The notes under the pieces were generated by a model. It saw only the letters and a program-made list of their open reading frames with translations, did no database searches and was not told where the DNA came from. Shown here one piece after another: positions 43,225 through 55,264 of a DNA stretch of 64,000 nucleotides. This DNA comes from Cyanodermella asteris (lineage: Eukaryota; Ascomycota; Lecanoromycetes; Ostropales; Stictidaceae). A program made the translations under genes and the position numbers. Within the stretch, counting starts at the first letter, position 1, and every line of letters begins with the position of its first letter. The DNA lies in contig UYJD01000001.1 in NCBI GenBank assembly GCA_900618795.1, positions 358,790 to 422,789 of the forward strand, given 5' to 3'.

Positions 43225-44656
43225 TCAAGCTGCTTCGTCCTCAGCAAATGGATGGTTCCACTTGAGCAGGCCGTTGAGACCACCAACCCAGCCGTCATCC
43301 ATCTCTTTCTCGGCGCCACCTCGGATGAGGCACGGGACTCCGCCCATCCAGCCATCAGCGCCTCGCTCAATAGGTTCTCCCGTGACGCGAATTTCCATGC
43401 CCATTGTCGCGCCTTCGCGTCGGCGGTCGCCGTCGACGCTGACTTCTATCGTTCGTCCTCGGTTTTTGTCCCCGAGGCGCAAAACGACCTCGGAGTTTGC
43501 GGGAAGCACCAGAGGACGAAACGATAGCGAGCGAGGACAAACTGGTGTGAGAAGAAGAGACGGAACCAGAGGATGGATAATGCTTCCGCCAGCGGACAGT
43601 GAATAGGCGGTGGAACCTGTTGGCGTACTGACCAGCATGCCGTCCGCAACAGCTTCGGTCAATACGCGACCGTTGACTTCCACTGTAATGTGCATGAGAT
43701 GAGACTCTGCGCCGCGGTGCAAGAGAACTTCATTCATGGCCCTGTATACGTTGCCTCCGTTCCAAGTTGATGATGCAGGCGGGCTTTGGGGTATTGTTAG
43801 GTCTGGGCCGGTGGTATTCGAGAAGCTGACGTTCAGACGATGCCGTAGGAGCACTCGTGCTCCGCGCCGCTTGCCCAACTGTTTCCCGCGTAGTTCTCCC
43901 CAGCCCTGATCTCCCGTACTCTTTAACTCTGTAGCTCTGTCCGTTGGCCCGGGATGTGACTCGTCGATGAGGGCCGGAGCGTTGGTGGTATGCGGAGCCC
44001 CAGAGAAATACGCCTCGCGAAATGCATTCTTGAAATCGAGAAACTTGTACTCTCCTAGAAACCCAAGCGTGCCCATTGAGAAGGCTAGAATGGGCGGCAC
44101 CGATGAGCTGGTGCTGAAAAGCGACGATGCGTGTAATATTGTGCCATCTCCCCCGAACGTAGCGCAAATGTCGACCTTGTCATGTAGCGAAGAGGGCTCT
44201 ATCAAAGTAGAATGCGGCGAGGAAGCCGTGTCTGGGAATGTGTCTGGTGACGGCGAGAATATGTCGAAGGGTAACTGCTCATGAATCGTGCTGGCGAGAT
44301 ATGGCTCTGTTATCACCGAGATATTGGGATAGGCGGAGGATATATGGTTAGCGAACTCGACAAGAGCCTCAGTCGCCGGTTCCGAGTACTCTTTCTTGAC
44401 GAGGAGCACATTTCGAGGCGGCGAGGGCCATTTCAAGGACAACAGATCGTGGCTCTTGGCCTCTGCGTAGTCTCGTCAGAAGGGTGTAGCTGGTGAAAGG
44501 GCTGCAAGGATCGAGATACGCACCGATGTAGTTGGGTCGGACGCGATCCGGAAGCTCTGAAATGTCCCGGACTGCGCGGCGCGTGCAACTTGCGGAGAAT
44601 GCGCGCTGAAAGGTAAGGAAGAATTTGCGTTGCACGCGAGTGACCGGCCGTGACAT
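43225..44656 (-). CDS. POS5: NAD(H) kinase, POS5-like, mitochondrial-type leader
   Basis: Exons are 44656-44524 and 44462-43225, giving 456 residues; the intron is 61 nt. It phosphorylates NAD(H) to NADP(H). The first exon supplies an Arg/Ser-rich, acid-poor leader (MSRPVTRVQRKFFLTFQRAF, then SASCTRR), typical for mitochondrial import, so POS5 is the best yeast counterpart. Catalytic marks are FGGDGTILHASSLF (GGDGT), SMGTLGFLGEY, NEVLLHRGAESH, DGMLVSTPTGSTAYSLSAGG and VSVDGDRR. The region 150-210 carries a Ser/Pro/Thr-rich insert. POS5 prefers NADH and supplies mitochondrial NADPH; that preference is inferred here. Confidence is high for the kinase and moderate for the compartment. Confidence 0.92.
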
Positions 44657-45242
44657 GACTGTGGTGTAGGAGCTTTGGTATCTTCAGCGGCCTCGGATCA
44701 GATAATAATTGACGGGCGCCGGCGATCGTGATGCTGTCATATCCCTGCGTGGAACTGCGCTCCGCACCAATCGTTCCAAGCTCATTACACAGCAGCCATG
44801 GAGAGCAGACTGAGCTGCTATTTTCAGCGGTGTTAGGCTGGAGCTATTGCTACCGATTTTTGCTGGCATCTTCGACAATACGCCTACTTATGGACGCTCA
44901 TACTAGTCATCCATGCAGTGGTCATAGCGGTACAGTAGGGGACATCTCGTTAATACTCTTAGCATTGCTGCTGCTGCTACTCTTCGCAATCCTCCTACAG
45001 TGTCTCTCATGATCGTCATTCATGGTAAAGCATTACTCTTGTCAGGACCGACAGATTCTTAAGGCTAATTGAGAAAAGTCGTTACCCACCACCCCGGGGG
45101 GATCTGTGGTGTGATGTCCGGGGTGATGGGTAACGACTTTTTTCAACTGGCCTTATCTTCACACTTCGGCTTAGTTTCTTTGTTCCCAAGTCCTGAACGC
45201 ACATCGTCTCGTCACAGACGGTTGAGAATCTCTCGATCGTAC
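44657..45242. other. Intergenic with MITE
   Basis: Upstream of the NAD kinase and downstream of the DUF3425 regulator. It holds the 96-bp palindromic element listed separately; no gene is seen. Confidence 0.45.
45060..45155. mobile_element. Palindromic MITE flanked by TA (Tc1/mariner-like)
   Basis: A 92-bp element (45062-45153) made of two 36-bp inverted arms around a 20-bp loop, with TA on both sides (45060-45061 and 45154-45155). The left arm starts AGGCTAATTGAGAAAAGTCG; the right arm, read in reverse complement, starts AGGCCAGTTGAAAAAAGTCG. They match at 32 of 36 positions and all four differences are transitions. A TA target duplication and foldback shape are usual for mariner-type MITEs. 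No transposase is present. Confidence 0.65.
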
Positions 45243-47115
45243 TCAATTGTCCGGATGTTCACCCAGTGAGTCTTTCAGCTCGGGAACGGCGTCCGATACA
45301 TCCTTCGACACACTCCAATTGCCCAAGTCTGATGTGAAAGCCTCGAAGGACCTGGTCAAGACGCATTGATTGGTGGCCGGGTTCAATTCGACAGCAGTGT
45401 TAAGGTCGTGGGGCCAATTGCAAAATATCTCACCCTGCCACTTTACCTGAAACGAGTCTGGGGTTCGTATCATCGCATCGCGAAGCTCAGGGCTACAGTT
45501 GACGAATCAGTCGCGATTTCGCAAGGTTCAGACGACGTTACAACACGAGGGTCTGACTTACAAGGGAAGCAGGTCGAAGAAGGCGCGGTGCGGCACCAGG
45601 CGCTGAACTACCGTTGGTCGAACTGGATCAGGTATCCGATCGAAGCTTTCGTCAGAGGGCTGCACCAGCCACTGTTCTTTATAAGCTTATACTCCTGTTG
45701 CGACTCATTTGAACACACCCTCATAAATCTCGTCATGAAGCCCGTCGTGGCGAGCTGATACCAAAGCTGTTGCTCCTTGAAATTTTTGTTGAATTCGCAG
45801 ATCCAGTTAGCAATATTGTATGAGTCGTGAACCGCCCAATCGCGGAAGAGAAGGTCGACGGAAACTTCGTCCAAACCCAAGACATCGCCAACTGGAACCC
45901 CAGACGAAAGCCACCTCCGAGCCTCGTCCCGATATGTGAGAAAGGCTTTGTCGTATGGGGAGTCGTCGGATGTTACAATCGCGGGTTGGAAGACATATTC
46001 GGGTAGCTCAACCGATATACTTGGGTCGGCACACATGGGAAACATGGTCGCTAGACAAAATTAGCCTTGGTATGGACAGTCGCTGTCCACCAATTTGTAG
46101 CCACTGACCGGATGGAAGGTTGTAAACTTCGGGTCGGAATGTTGCTCTAACAACACGCCTGCGGGGCTGCGCCCGCGTGGACGAATCCGTACTATCACTG
46201 AGAAGACCCGTCGTCGAAGCAGTGGCCTGGCCCGGGGAAGGTGGCTCAGATGCCAGCCTGTTTCGAGGCACAGGATCAAATCCGAAAGGGTCTGGCTGAG
46301 TGGCGGCTTGGCCTGCAACACTCGAATTCGAGCTTGGCTGCTGATCGGAAGTTCTGTTCATTCATCAGTGGTTGCTGTAGTTTAACATGCGTTAAGCAAA
46401 TTTGAAACATTGAGCAAGGAAGACAATCATACGGTCAAATATGACAGCCAGCGCAAATCGACATTAGTGATCAAAGGAGAATTAGCCTCAAGCATGCGCC
46501 CACCTTGACTGTTGTGATGCGTTTTCCTCATTAGATAGACCTTGCCCTCGTTTCCTCAATGACGAGGCCGGGGCTGGCAGACGTGGATCCAGATCAGAAG
46601 ACGGAGAAACCGTACTATATCCTGTAAGACCTGGGGTCAGAGCAGTCCCTGGAGTTGAGGCAGCCTCTAGCTGATGCAATCTGGACTCCAGCTGCGAAAT
46701 CCTCCTATTCCTCGCTCCCAGCTCCAATTGTAGCTCTCGAACCTTCTGTCGAAGGTCGTGGGTAGGCTCATAGCGACAGGTCAAGTTTCGCTTTCGACAG
46801 GCAGAACATGTAGGCTTTATTCCATCGCACTGATGCCAAATAGGTGCCGTGTTATCATGTGTGCTGCCAGATGATTGCCGCAGCTAACAACGAAGACAAC
46901 ATGTTTCATACCTTTGATTTTCTGGTCCTACAAGCGTCGCAGGCTCGTGTAACGTGAGTTTGATCCCGCCGTCTGGTCAGGTGTAGCGAATCCAAAGCCG
47001 CCCCCGGTCGTCCAAGATCCTCTGCAGGTCGGATTGGGCGGAAGCGGCTGCTGCTGCTGTTGTTGTTGGAGCTTTCCATCACTTTGTAGATTGTGGGGCG
47101 CAAATGGGCTTGCAA
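45243..47115 (-). CDS. Zn2Cys6 regulator with C-terminal DUF3425 domain
   Basis: Exons are 47115-46912, 46829-46504, 46353-46109, 46050-45719, 45671-45562 and 45492-45243, giving 488 residues (Met13 is an alternative start). The five introns are 82, 150, 58, 47 and 69 nt, and all join in phase. The zinc cluster (Cys59, 62, 69, 76, 79, 86) is split by intron 1 exactly before Cys69: CDACRTRKSK, then CDGIKPTCSACRKRNLTC. A leucine-zipper-like coil follows (LRQKVRELQLELGARNRRISQLESRL, written here only as a description of residues about 92-117). The C-terminal half matches DUF3425 with FRDWAVHDSYNIANWICEF, RWLVQPS, RPTVVQRLVPHRAFFDLLPF and ELRDAMI, ending near FCNWPHD. DUF3425 is mostly found behind bZIP regions, so the pairing is of interest. 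The gene is divergent from the GH11 xylanase gene. Confidence 0.82.
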
Positions 47116-48871
<1,756 letters not shown>

Positions 48872-49671
48872 TGCAGAGACAGGTGGAGGCACCGGGGCGA
48901 CGATGTTGACGAAGGAGCCGCAATCTGTCAAGTCTTTCAATTCATTTCTACAACCCAAACCTGTTTATTTCAAGTAAAATGCTTTGTGACACTGGGGAAA
49001 CGCAGTAGCGACGTGACAGTTACGCTTTAGCAGCTGAGTCGGTGGCAGCGCAGCCTTCTCAGGCAGGCCAACACGAAACGCATCGCGCACGTATTTTCCC
49101 ACTACGTTGGAATCAAGCTTCTGCGGGTATCGGAAAGGTAGCTAAGTGTCTCAGTCAAGACTATTGTCAGCCCGGCGTGCTTACCCGAGAGAATCGGGAA
49201 GACTTTTTATCGACCCTCAAGGCGGCTGACTCGGATAGCGACCAGTCAGTCGAACTACGAAAATGCCTTGGGATGTACGATAGCTCCGCTGTCGTGTCAT
49301 TATGCCTCCCGGAGAGGACGTCGCCGTTTGGAGGCGATAAAAGAAATGGGGAAAAAAGGCGCGAAACGTTCATTATTGGCTGCTGATTTGACCGGGATTC
49401 TGCAGCGCGGGGGCGCGTGTCACGGGATGGTGTGCGGTAACAACTTTTGATACGTCTACGCGAGATTGTATAATCCTTGCCTAGTGTGGCCATGGCGTAG
49501 GTACAGATGAAGGAATACTGGCCTGGTTCTCCGGCGTTGAATGCGATACAGTCAGCACAACATCTATTTAAGGCCGCTTTCCAGTCTTTCAGCGCTCAGT
49601 TTTCCTGTTTCAACACACGGCTGGAAATAGGTCTGTGATTACATGGGATCGGATGGAGGGCGTTGGATAAC
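48872..49671. other. Intergenic downstream of xylanase
   Basis: No gene is recognised. Frames at 49042-49386 plus and 49167-49493 minus overlap and show no family features. Confidence 0.4.
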
Positions 49672-50372
49672 ATGCCTCAGTGCACAACCATCTTGTTGGC
49701 AACGTTGGCATGCGCGTGGACCTTTACTGCACTGGCAGCCTTTACTATTTTCTTACAAGCTTTGGATAGCAGGCGTCGGAAATCCAAGATGCACGTATAC
49801 GCCTATATGACGTGTTCGGCGTTCGTGATAGTAGCCTTGGGGATCGTTGCGCAGACGACCTGGGCAGTCATTACAGAAGCTCAGGGCTAGCACTTCGACC
49901 AAGAATCGCGCTCACAGGTTGAGTTGGTAACAAAGGTATGCTCAGAATCAGATAAGCTCGAAGATCAAAGCTAACATCCTCGTGGTCGTTATTCGTCAAT
50001 GAATGTTTGGGCGCTTGTAACCATGCTCGCGAGACTGGCCGCTGTCGAGTTTACGTACTCGATTTTCACACAAAAAAAGGCGCTGTCCATTTGTCTTGCA
50101 TGTCTTGCAAGTCTCACAATAATGCACAGACTGGCGACCATCCTAGCATGGCTACTCGTCTGTAGACCTCTCGCTGCTGCTTGGAACCCTCCAGCGACGG
50201 AAGTTACGGAAACGAAGTCCAAGTCTTTGTCGCCTGCGAGATTGTCGGGCTAATCATCGACGTTGCCATATTTTCAACACCAGTATGGCCAGTATGGGCA
50301 GTCAATACTCTGGCGATCACCACGACCCGGAAATTGAATCTTTCGATGATGTTCCTCGTTGGTGCCTTGTGA
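49672..50372 (+). pseudogene. Broken third rhodopsin-domain membrane protein
   Basis: Three pieces fit the fungal rhodopsin domain in order. At 49672-49890 there is an N-terminal helix and a second membrane segment (ILLATLACAWTFTALAAF, then CSAFVIVALGIV). At about 49996-50180 there is EFTYSIFTQKKAL through LLVCRPLAAAWN, the landmark CRPxxAxW. At about 50181-50372 there is EIVGLIIDVAIF to RKLNLSMMFLVGAL. The first two share a frame and can be joined by an intron. Between the second and third the frame shifts near 50180-50225 with no room for an intron. After LVGAL a GTGAGC donor occurs, but no last helix or cytosolic tail is found before the next gene. So it is a frameshifted, 3'-truncated copy, more distant from genes A and B than they are from each other. 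Confidence 0.6.
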
Positions 50373-50776
50373 GCTTTACCCAAAACGTCGCTGGTGACCT
50401 GAGGCTTCGAGATCGACTTGAACTTAGAGTTCGGCCAGCCCCTGATCGCTTCCACGCCCAATCTCTAATCTCTCCTCTCCCACCCTCTATTTCCGACTAC
50501 AGCTCAACTCTGCTGTCTGTCTGTCTGTAGACTCTACGAGCTCTAATCAAGCGTCTTTGTCACGCCAGTCACTCCTTCTGAATCAGTCGCTCTTTACAAC
50601 CAGACGTGCTCTACAGGCTAGACTCGTCAAGTCGCTCCCTCACCTCACACTCACACTGTTGACTACCCCGGCATCCCCGGATTTTTACCTGTCTAGGCGC
50701 ATTCGCGCAGACAGAATCGCAGCACTTCGAACGACTACCCCGCGACATCCCATACTCGACAGACATAGCAGCGACC
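50373..50776. other. Upstream region of the CRH gene
   Basis: Holds a CTGT tetranucleotide run at about 50514-50529 and a CT/CA-rich leader. No further gene is seen. Confidence 0.4.
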
Positions 50777-51967
50777 ATGTTGCGATCGCTCCTTACCGTA
50801 GCGACGGTCCTCGCGGTCGGCGCATTTGCGCAGACGTCCACGGACTGCAACCCCCTCGACAATGACTGCCCCGTCGACCCGGCCATTGGCATGGGCAACT
50901 GGACATACACGCCCACCGGTGGCCTCAATGGCGATTTGTGGAACAACACGGGCTATGTCGGAATCACAGAGACACCGCAATACCTCAACTTTACCATGAA
51001 GGAGACGAAGCAGGCGCCCACAATCGTGACCAAGGGCTACATGTTCTTCGGCACCGTCTCGGTCATCGCGCAAGCGGCGCCAGGCACGGGCGTCATCAGC
51101 GCCATCACTCTCCTCTCCGACGACCTGGACGAGATCGATTTCGAGTTCAAGGGCGGAAACCAGAGCCGCGTCTTCACAAACTACTACGGCAAGCACGGCA
51201 ACAAGGGCCCGCAAGGTGGAATGGACAATGGAGCCGGTGCAGACTACCCGGTCACGTTCGACGTGACGAACTCGTACCACAACTACACCATCACCTGGAC
51301 CAACGACACCATTCAGTGGATCGTCGACGGCAACGTACTTCGCACGGCGAAGAGCTCGGATCCGGAAGCGCAAGGCGGCAAGACATTTCCTCAGACACCC
51401 ATGCAAGTCAAGCTCGGCAACTGGGCGGGTGGCGACGATGGTCAACCCGAGGGCGTCGTCAGCTGGGCCGGCGGCAAGACTGACTGGTCCAAGGGCCCGT
51501 TCATCATGTCCATCAAGAGCCTGTACGTCTCGGACGCCCAGGGCGGAAGCTCCGGCGCAGCCAAGGAGTACAAGTACGGCGACAAGAGCGGCTCGGCGAG
51601 CAGCATCCAAGTCAACAAAGCCGATGACGGCAAGAACAGCACCTTCGCCATGTTCGCCGCCAAGGAGACGCAGGACAACCAATCCATCGCGGACAGCGCA
51701 AAGGCGACCTACACGAACCTGAGCACGGGCGCGAAGATCGGCATCGCGTGCGGTGTGCTCGGCGCCGTCGCAATCGGAGCCATCGTGATGGCGGTGTGCT
51801 GCATCACGCAGCGAAGAGCCGGGCGCAAGGAGCGCGCCATTGCGGATGCGGAATTCCAGAAACAGGAGGCCGAGCTCATGGCGTATCGCCAGGCAAATGG
51901 CTACGGCCAGCGACAGCAGTTCCAGATGCCGGCCTTTGGCCACCAGAATTTCAAGCAGCACATGTAA
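50777..51967 (+). CDS. CRH-type GH16 chitin-glucan transglycosylase
   Basis: Single-exon, 396 residues. CRH enzymes (Crh1, Utr2) move chitin chains onto beta-glucan in the cell wall. There is a signal peptide (1-18, ending AFA), a short Cys-containing segment (CNPLDNDC) and the GH16 core with catalytic DEIDFE (Glu119, Asp121, Glu123). Substrate-site aromatics such as FTNYYGKHGN, WTNDTIQWIVDG and KLGNWAGGD follow. The protein has several N-glycosylation sequons but no chitin-binding module. At the C-terminus a real membrane helix (GIACGVLGAVAIGAIVMAVC, about 320-340) is followed by a basic cytosolic tail of about 50 residues (RRAGRKERAIADAEFQKQEA). The anchor is therefore type I transmembrane and not GPI, a form known for some filamentous-fungal members. 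Confidence 0.92.
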   Translation: MLRSLLTVATVLAVGAFAQTSTDCNPLDNDCPVDPAIGMGNWTYTPTGGLNGDLWNNTGYVGITETPQYLNFTMKETKQAPTIVTKGYMFFGTVSVIAQAAPGTGVISAITLLSDDLDEIDFEFKGGNQSRVFTNYYGKHGNKGPQGGMDNGAGADYPVTFDVTNSYHNYTITWTNDTIQWIVDGNVLRTAKSSDPEAQGGKTFPQTPMQVKLGNWAGGDDGQPEGVVSWAGGKTDWSKGPFIMSIKSLYVSDAQGGSSGAAKEYKYGDKSGSASSIQVNKADDGKNSTFAMFAAKETQDNQSIADSAKATYTNLSTGAKIGIACGVLGAVAIGAIVMAVCCITQRRAGRKERAIADAEFQKQEAELMAYRQANGYGQRQQFQMPAFGHQNFKQHM

Positions 51968-52642
51968 AATAGGGGGTTGGGGAGAAACCCAAGTTGCAGC
52001 CGGACTGTCGCTTATTGATTGATGAACAACAAACAATGTGTTATTTGAGCGCGACTTCTTCCACAAACTTGTTCTCCTACGGCTTGGTGAGCGTTTGATA
52101 GCATCTACATCTGAGGTGCCTTTGAGTTGGGATAGCTGATCCCATATGATTGTCTTTACGGTGTCTTTGGTAGCGAAATTCAAGAAATGTCGAATGTCCA
52201 AACATGCCCTGGCGTCTCCTTGCCCAAGCGATCCATAGAAGGAGCTACCCGAGACACCAACCCCGAGGTGGAGCAGAAAAGTGGACCCCGAAGCTCGGCC
52301 ACTCGTTCGAGGATTGTCTTACCCATGCATCGAAATCCATGCCTGTCATATCAACGAAGAGCTGAAAATCAGCCAAAAGTGTACGACATGATGCGGAGAT
52401 CTTCACTTTGACGCACGAACAGGTAAAAGAAATTGTTTCTGTGTTTCGATCTAGCTCTTTCCTCGTAACGTTCGTCGCTTGTCATCCACATCTGCGCGTG
52501 GGCACATGTACTGTATACTAGAAGGTTGAAATCTAGCTGTATCAATGCAGTTGATCCCTCAATACCCAAAACCAGGCCCATAATCCTATCAAACCCGGAC
52601 ACACGGTCGTTCAAGACGCGAGCCAGAGCACGTCATTCCTCT
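51968..52642. other. Convergent 3' intergenic region
   Basis: The 3' flanks of the CRH and ABZ1 genes meet here. I see no gene or repeat. Confidence 0.4.
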
Positions 52643-55264
52643 CTATCCAAACAATGCACCAAGAACACTCGAGGCCTTCGTTTCCATTTCCAGGAATTCG
52701 CCTTCATCAGTACTCTGAATGGTCACGGCGCCTCCGGCTCCTACGCGCCACGTTTCTGTTGACGTCGAACCATCGCTTTGAATGTGGCGTTGTGGGCGTT
52801 GTTGCTTGTCCCGGTTGCCATCCAAAACTCCCTTCTCCTGACCCTTAGCGCGGACTAACGTCCGTATGACGACAGAGAAGTCGCCTGCACCTCCAACGTC
52901 CATGTAACCTAGCACCCCCGAGTAAACGCCTCTGGGTCGCTTCTCTATATCTCTCAGAATCTCACACGATCTCTTCTTCGGAGCTCCAGTCATTGATCCC
53001 GGCGGCAGCGATGCTTTCAGAACGTCGAGTCCCCTTGGCACGGCAGCTTTCGGACATGATATTGGAAGCTGCCCTTCGACCACAGATACGAGCTGGTAGA
53101 CCGTCTGATACTCTTCGACGACCATCAGCTTGGACACCCAAGTGTTTGCGGTCCCAACAACGCCACTCAGATCATGTCTGATCAGATCCACAATCATCAG
53201 ATTCTCCGCTCTTTCTTTGGAGGTGCCCAATATATCGTGCGCTCGTTCGCGAGTCATCGTTTCGCTCTTTTTGACTGTTCCTTTGATTGGCCGGAACTGG
53301 CACCGGCCCGAACGAGTCCAGGATAGGAAGCGCTCGGGGCTGCTACCGACAATGGTTACGTCTGGAAAGCGTACGAAGGCGCCAAAAGGCGCGGGATTCT
53401 TTGACCAGAGGCGCTTGTAGAGTGCCCATTCATCGATCTGAGAGGGAAAATCTGATAACTTGATCTCGGTCTCGTCTGTGAGACATAGCTCATATGAATC
53501 GCCCGAGCTGAGATAGTCCTGGCATTTGAGGACCTTCTGACGGTACGCCTGCTCGGCGGGGCAATCCAGTGTAGCTTTTGACAACTTACTTTCAAGAGAA
53601 GCTTGCTCCTTCAAGATCTGGATGGATGATGTGGCTGATTTCCTGGTTGCTTGAAACTTTTGTGAATTCAAAATACGAATGGTTTGACCGACGCTCGCGA
53701 TCCATCTGGAATCTGCTGGCAAAAGAGACTGTACGTATATTTGGCCTGCCTTGTGATCGAAGACCAAGCTCCGGTGAATGAAGGCAAAGCTGACGTCGGG
53801 CATGGCACTATCTCCACAAGATGGGTGGAGATCGACATTGATCGTCTCCAGGCCTGCTTCGTACGAGATGTAGCCCATGAAGCCGCCCCAGAAGGGGCTC
53901 TCCTCAGGCAGGACACCATCCCCACGTAATTCAGAGTCTGAAGTAGGCGAAAAGCCGTCTGGACTTGAACATCGTGACGGGTACCGTCCGTTTTGCGGGA
54001 CGTGATTGTCCAATGCTTTCTGCAACATCGGCCAGATGCCCTCTATCGAAGCTACTGGTAGGGAGAACATTGACTCGACATTGGTACCATATTTCAGCAT
54101 TCGATCTCCTACCTTGTAGGTCACTCTCGTGGTGGTCTCAGGTATAATGAGTCCGAGTATGCTATACCGGCTCATGGCATGTGCTTGAGAGTCAAGCATG
54201 ATCACTTCACTCTTGCTGCAGCCGAGTGCTTCAAGTATATCAATGGGACTGATGTTGTCAGTCGGGTAGCTTTCCCAGATCAACGTGATCGGCCCTTGAT
54301 GATCGACTATGGAGGCTGTCGAGCCTAATGCAGCTGCGCTGCGACCGTTTGTTCGTCCATCGCTGTTCGCACGTCCTTGTTGGCAATTATTGTGAGGAGG
54401 GTTGGAGGATAGATGACCTTCGGTCATCGATGATCTATGAGAGAGTCGAGGATCAGACGGTGGCTGCAACAAGTCGAAGCTAGATTGCGGGCTGCCGCAT
54501 GTCAGACCAGCTTCGACGCGTTCAAAGCTGCTGCGTCTGTCTCTTCGATGGGACCAATCTCTAGCGAAAGACCACCAGTTCTCGATCAGCTGTTGACCGG
54601 CATCAGACGTACATATCGACTCAGGATGGAACTGGACTCCCCAGAAGGGCTTCGTGACATGACGTGCGGAAGAGAGGATCGGTCCATTGACCTCGTCGCC
54701 CAGATCCCAAGCTAGCGGGAGCAAAGAAGGACAAACTGTAGATGGCTCCCAAATGTTGTGGTGGTCAGTTTGGTCCAGGGGATCGCTCCACAAGCCTATG
54801 TCAACCTGAAGCGAGTGGTATTGCGTAGCATCACAATTCTGGATTACCCTCCAGATATCGCTTCCCCGATGCGAAATCCTAGTAACGATCCCATGCCGAG
54901 CGGCCTTCAGTCTTCGTACTTCCGCACCAAAAGCAAGGCAGAGGGATTGGAAACCAAGACAGATCCCCAGTACTGGCAGCAAGTTCTGTCCGTCTAGTCG
55001 CCATAACTTGTTAATCAATCCAACATCGCGGGGATTGGCAGGGTGTCCTGGCCCGGGCCCTACAACCACCGCATCAAAGTTGCGAAGGAACAATTCGAAG
55101 TTTTTGTTGACTTGCTCATCATCGATGTGAACTAACGTGACATGCGCGTTTAGGCACTGCTCAAGCAGGCCAGTGATATTGTTTGAGAAGGAGTCAAAGG
55201 CGTCGATGAAAAGAATTTCGGGCCGAGTGTCGGTGGGGGATGAATTCTCCAGGCCGGCAATCAT
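52643..55264 (-). CDS. ABZ1: Fused para-aminobenzoate (aminodeoxychorismate) synthase
   Basis: Single-exon, 873 residues. The N-terminal glutamine amidotransferase (about 1-235) has DAFDSFSNNI, GPGPGHP, the nucleophile elbow GICLGFQ (Cys102) and VQFHPES (His and Glu of the triad). The C-terminal chorismate-binding half (about 330-870) has RFLSW, RPIKGTVKK, RERAHDILGTSKERAENLMI, VDLIRHDLSGV, PPGSMTGAPK and GVYSGVLGY. The Lys in PIKGT separates PabB-type aminodeoxychorismate synthases from anthranilate synthases, which have PIAGT. Glutamine and chorismate give 4-amino-4-deoxychorismate, the PABA and folate precursor. The linker at 235-330 is Ser-rich. The ATG at 55264 gives the full amidotransferase start. 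The cytosolic enzyme works with the lyase ABZ2, which is not in this window. Confidence 0.95.
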   Translation of the reverse strand: MIAGLENSSPTDTRPEILFIDAFDSFSNNITGLLEQCLNAHVTLVHIDDEQVNKNFELFLRNFDAVVVGPGPGHPANPRDVGLINKLWRLDGQNLLPVLGICLGFQSLCLAFGAEVRRLKAARHGIVTRISHRGSDIWRVIQNCDATQYHSLQVDIGLWSDPLDQTDHHNIWEPSTVCPSLLPLAWDLGDEVNGPILSSARHVTKPFWGVQFHPESICTSDAGQQLIENWWSFARDWSHRRDRRSSFERVEAGLTCGSPQSSFDLLQPPSDPRLSHRSSMTEGHLSSNPPHNNCQQGRANSDGRTNGRSAAALGSTASIVDHQGPITLIWESYPTDNISPIDILEALGCSKSEVIMLDSQAHAMSRYSILGLIIPETTTRVTYKVGDRMLKYGTNVESMFSLPVASIEGIWPMLQKALDNHVPQNGRYPSRCSSPDGFSPTSDSELRGDGVLPEESPFWGGFMGYISYEAGLETINVDLHPSCGDSAMPDVSFAFIHRSLVFDHKAGQIYVQSLLPADSRWIASVGQTIRILNSQKFQATRKSATSSIQILKEQASLESKLSKATLDCPAEQAYRQKVLKCQDYLSSGDSYELCLTDETEIKLSDFPSQIDEWALYKRLWSKNPAPFGAFVRFPDVTIVGSSPERFLSWTRSGRCQFRPIKGTVKKSETMTRERAHDILGTSKERAENLMIVDLIRHDLSGVVGTANTWVSKLMVVEEYQTVYQLVSVVEGQLPISCPKAAVPRGLDVLKASLPPGSMTGAPKKRSCEILRDIEKRPRGVYSGVLGYMDVGGAGDFSVVIRTLVRAKGQEKGVLDGNRDKQQRPQRHIQSDGSTSTETWRVGAGGAVTIQSTDEGEFLEMETKASSVLGALFG

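Noticed and set aside
45376-45390. GGGTTCAATTCG, tRNA B-box-like
   Set aside because: It lies inside the last exon of the DUF3425 regulator and no A box or cloverleaf can be drawn around it.
49410-49448. GGGATGGTGTGCGGTAACAACTTTT, loosely like the MITE arm
   Set aside because: Only partial similarity to the 45.1-kb element, no partner arm and no TA flanks.
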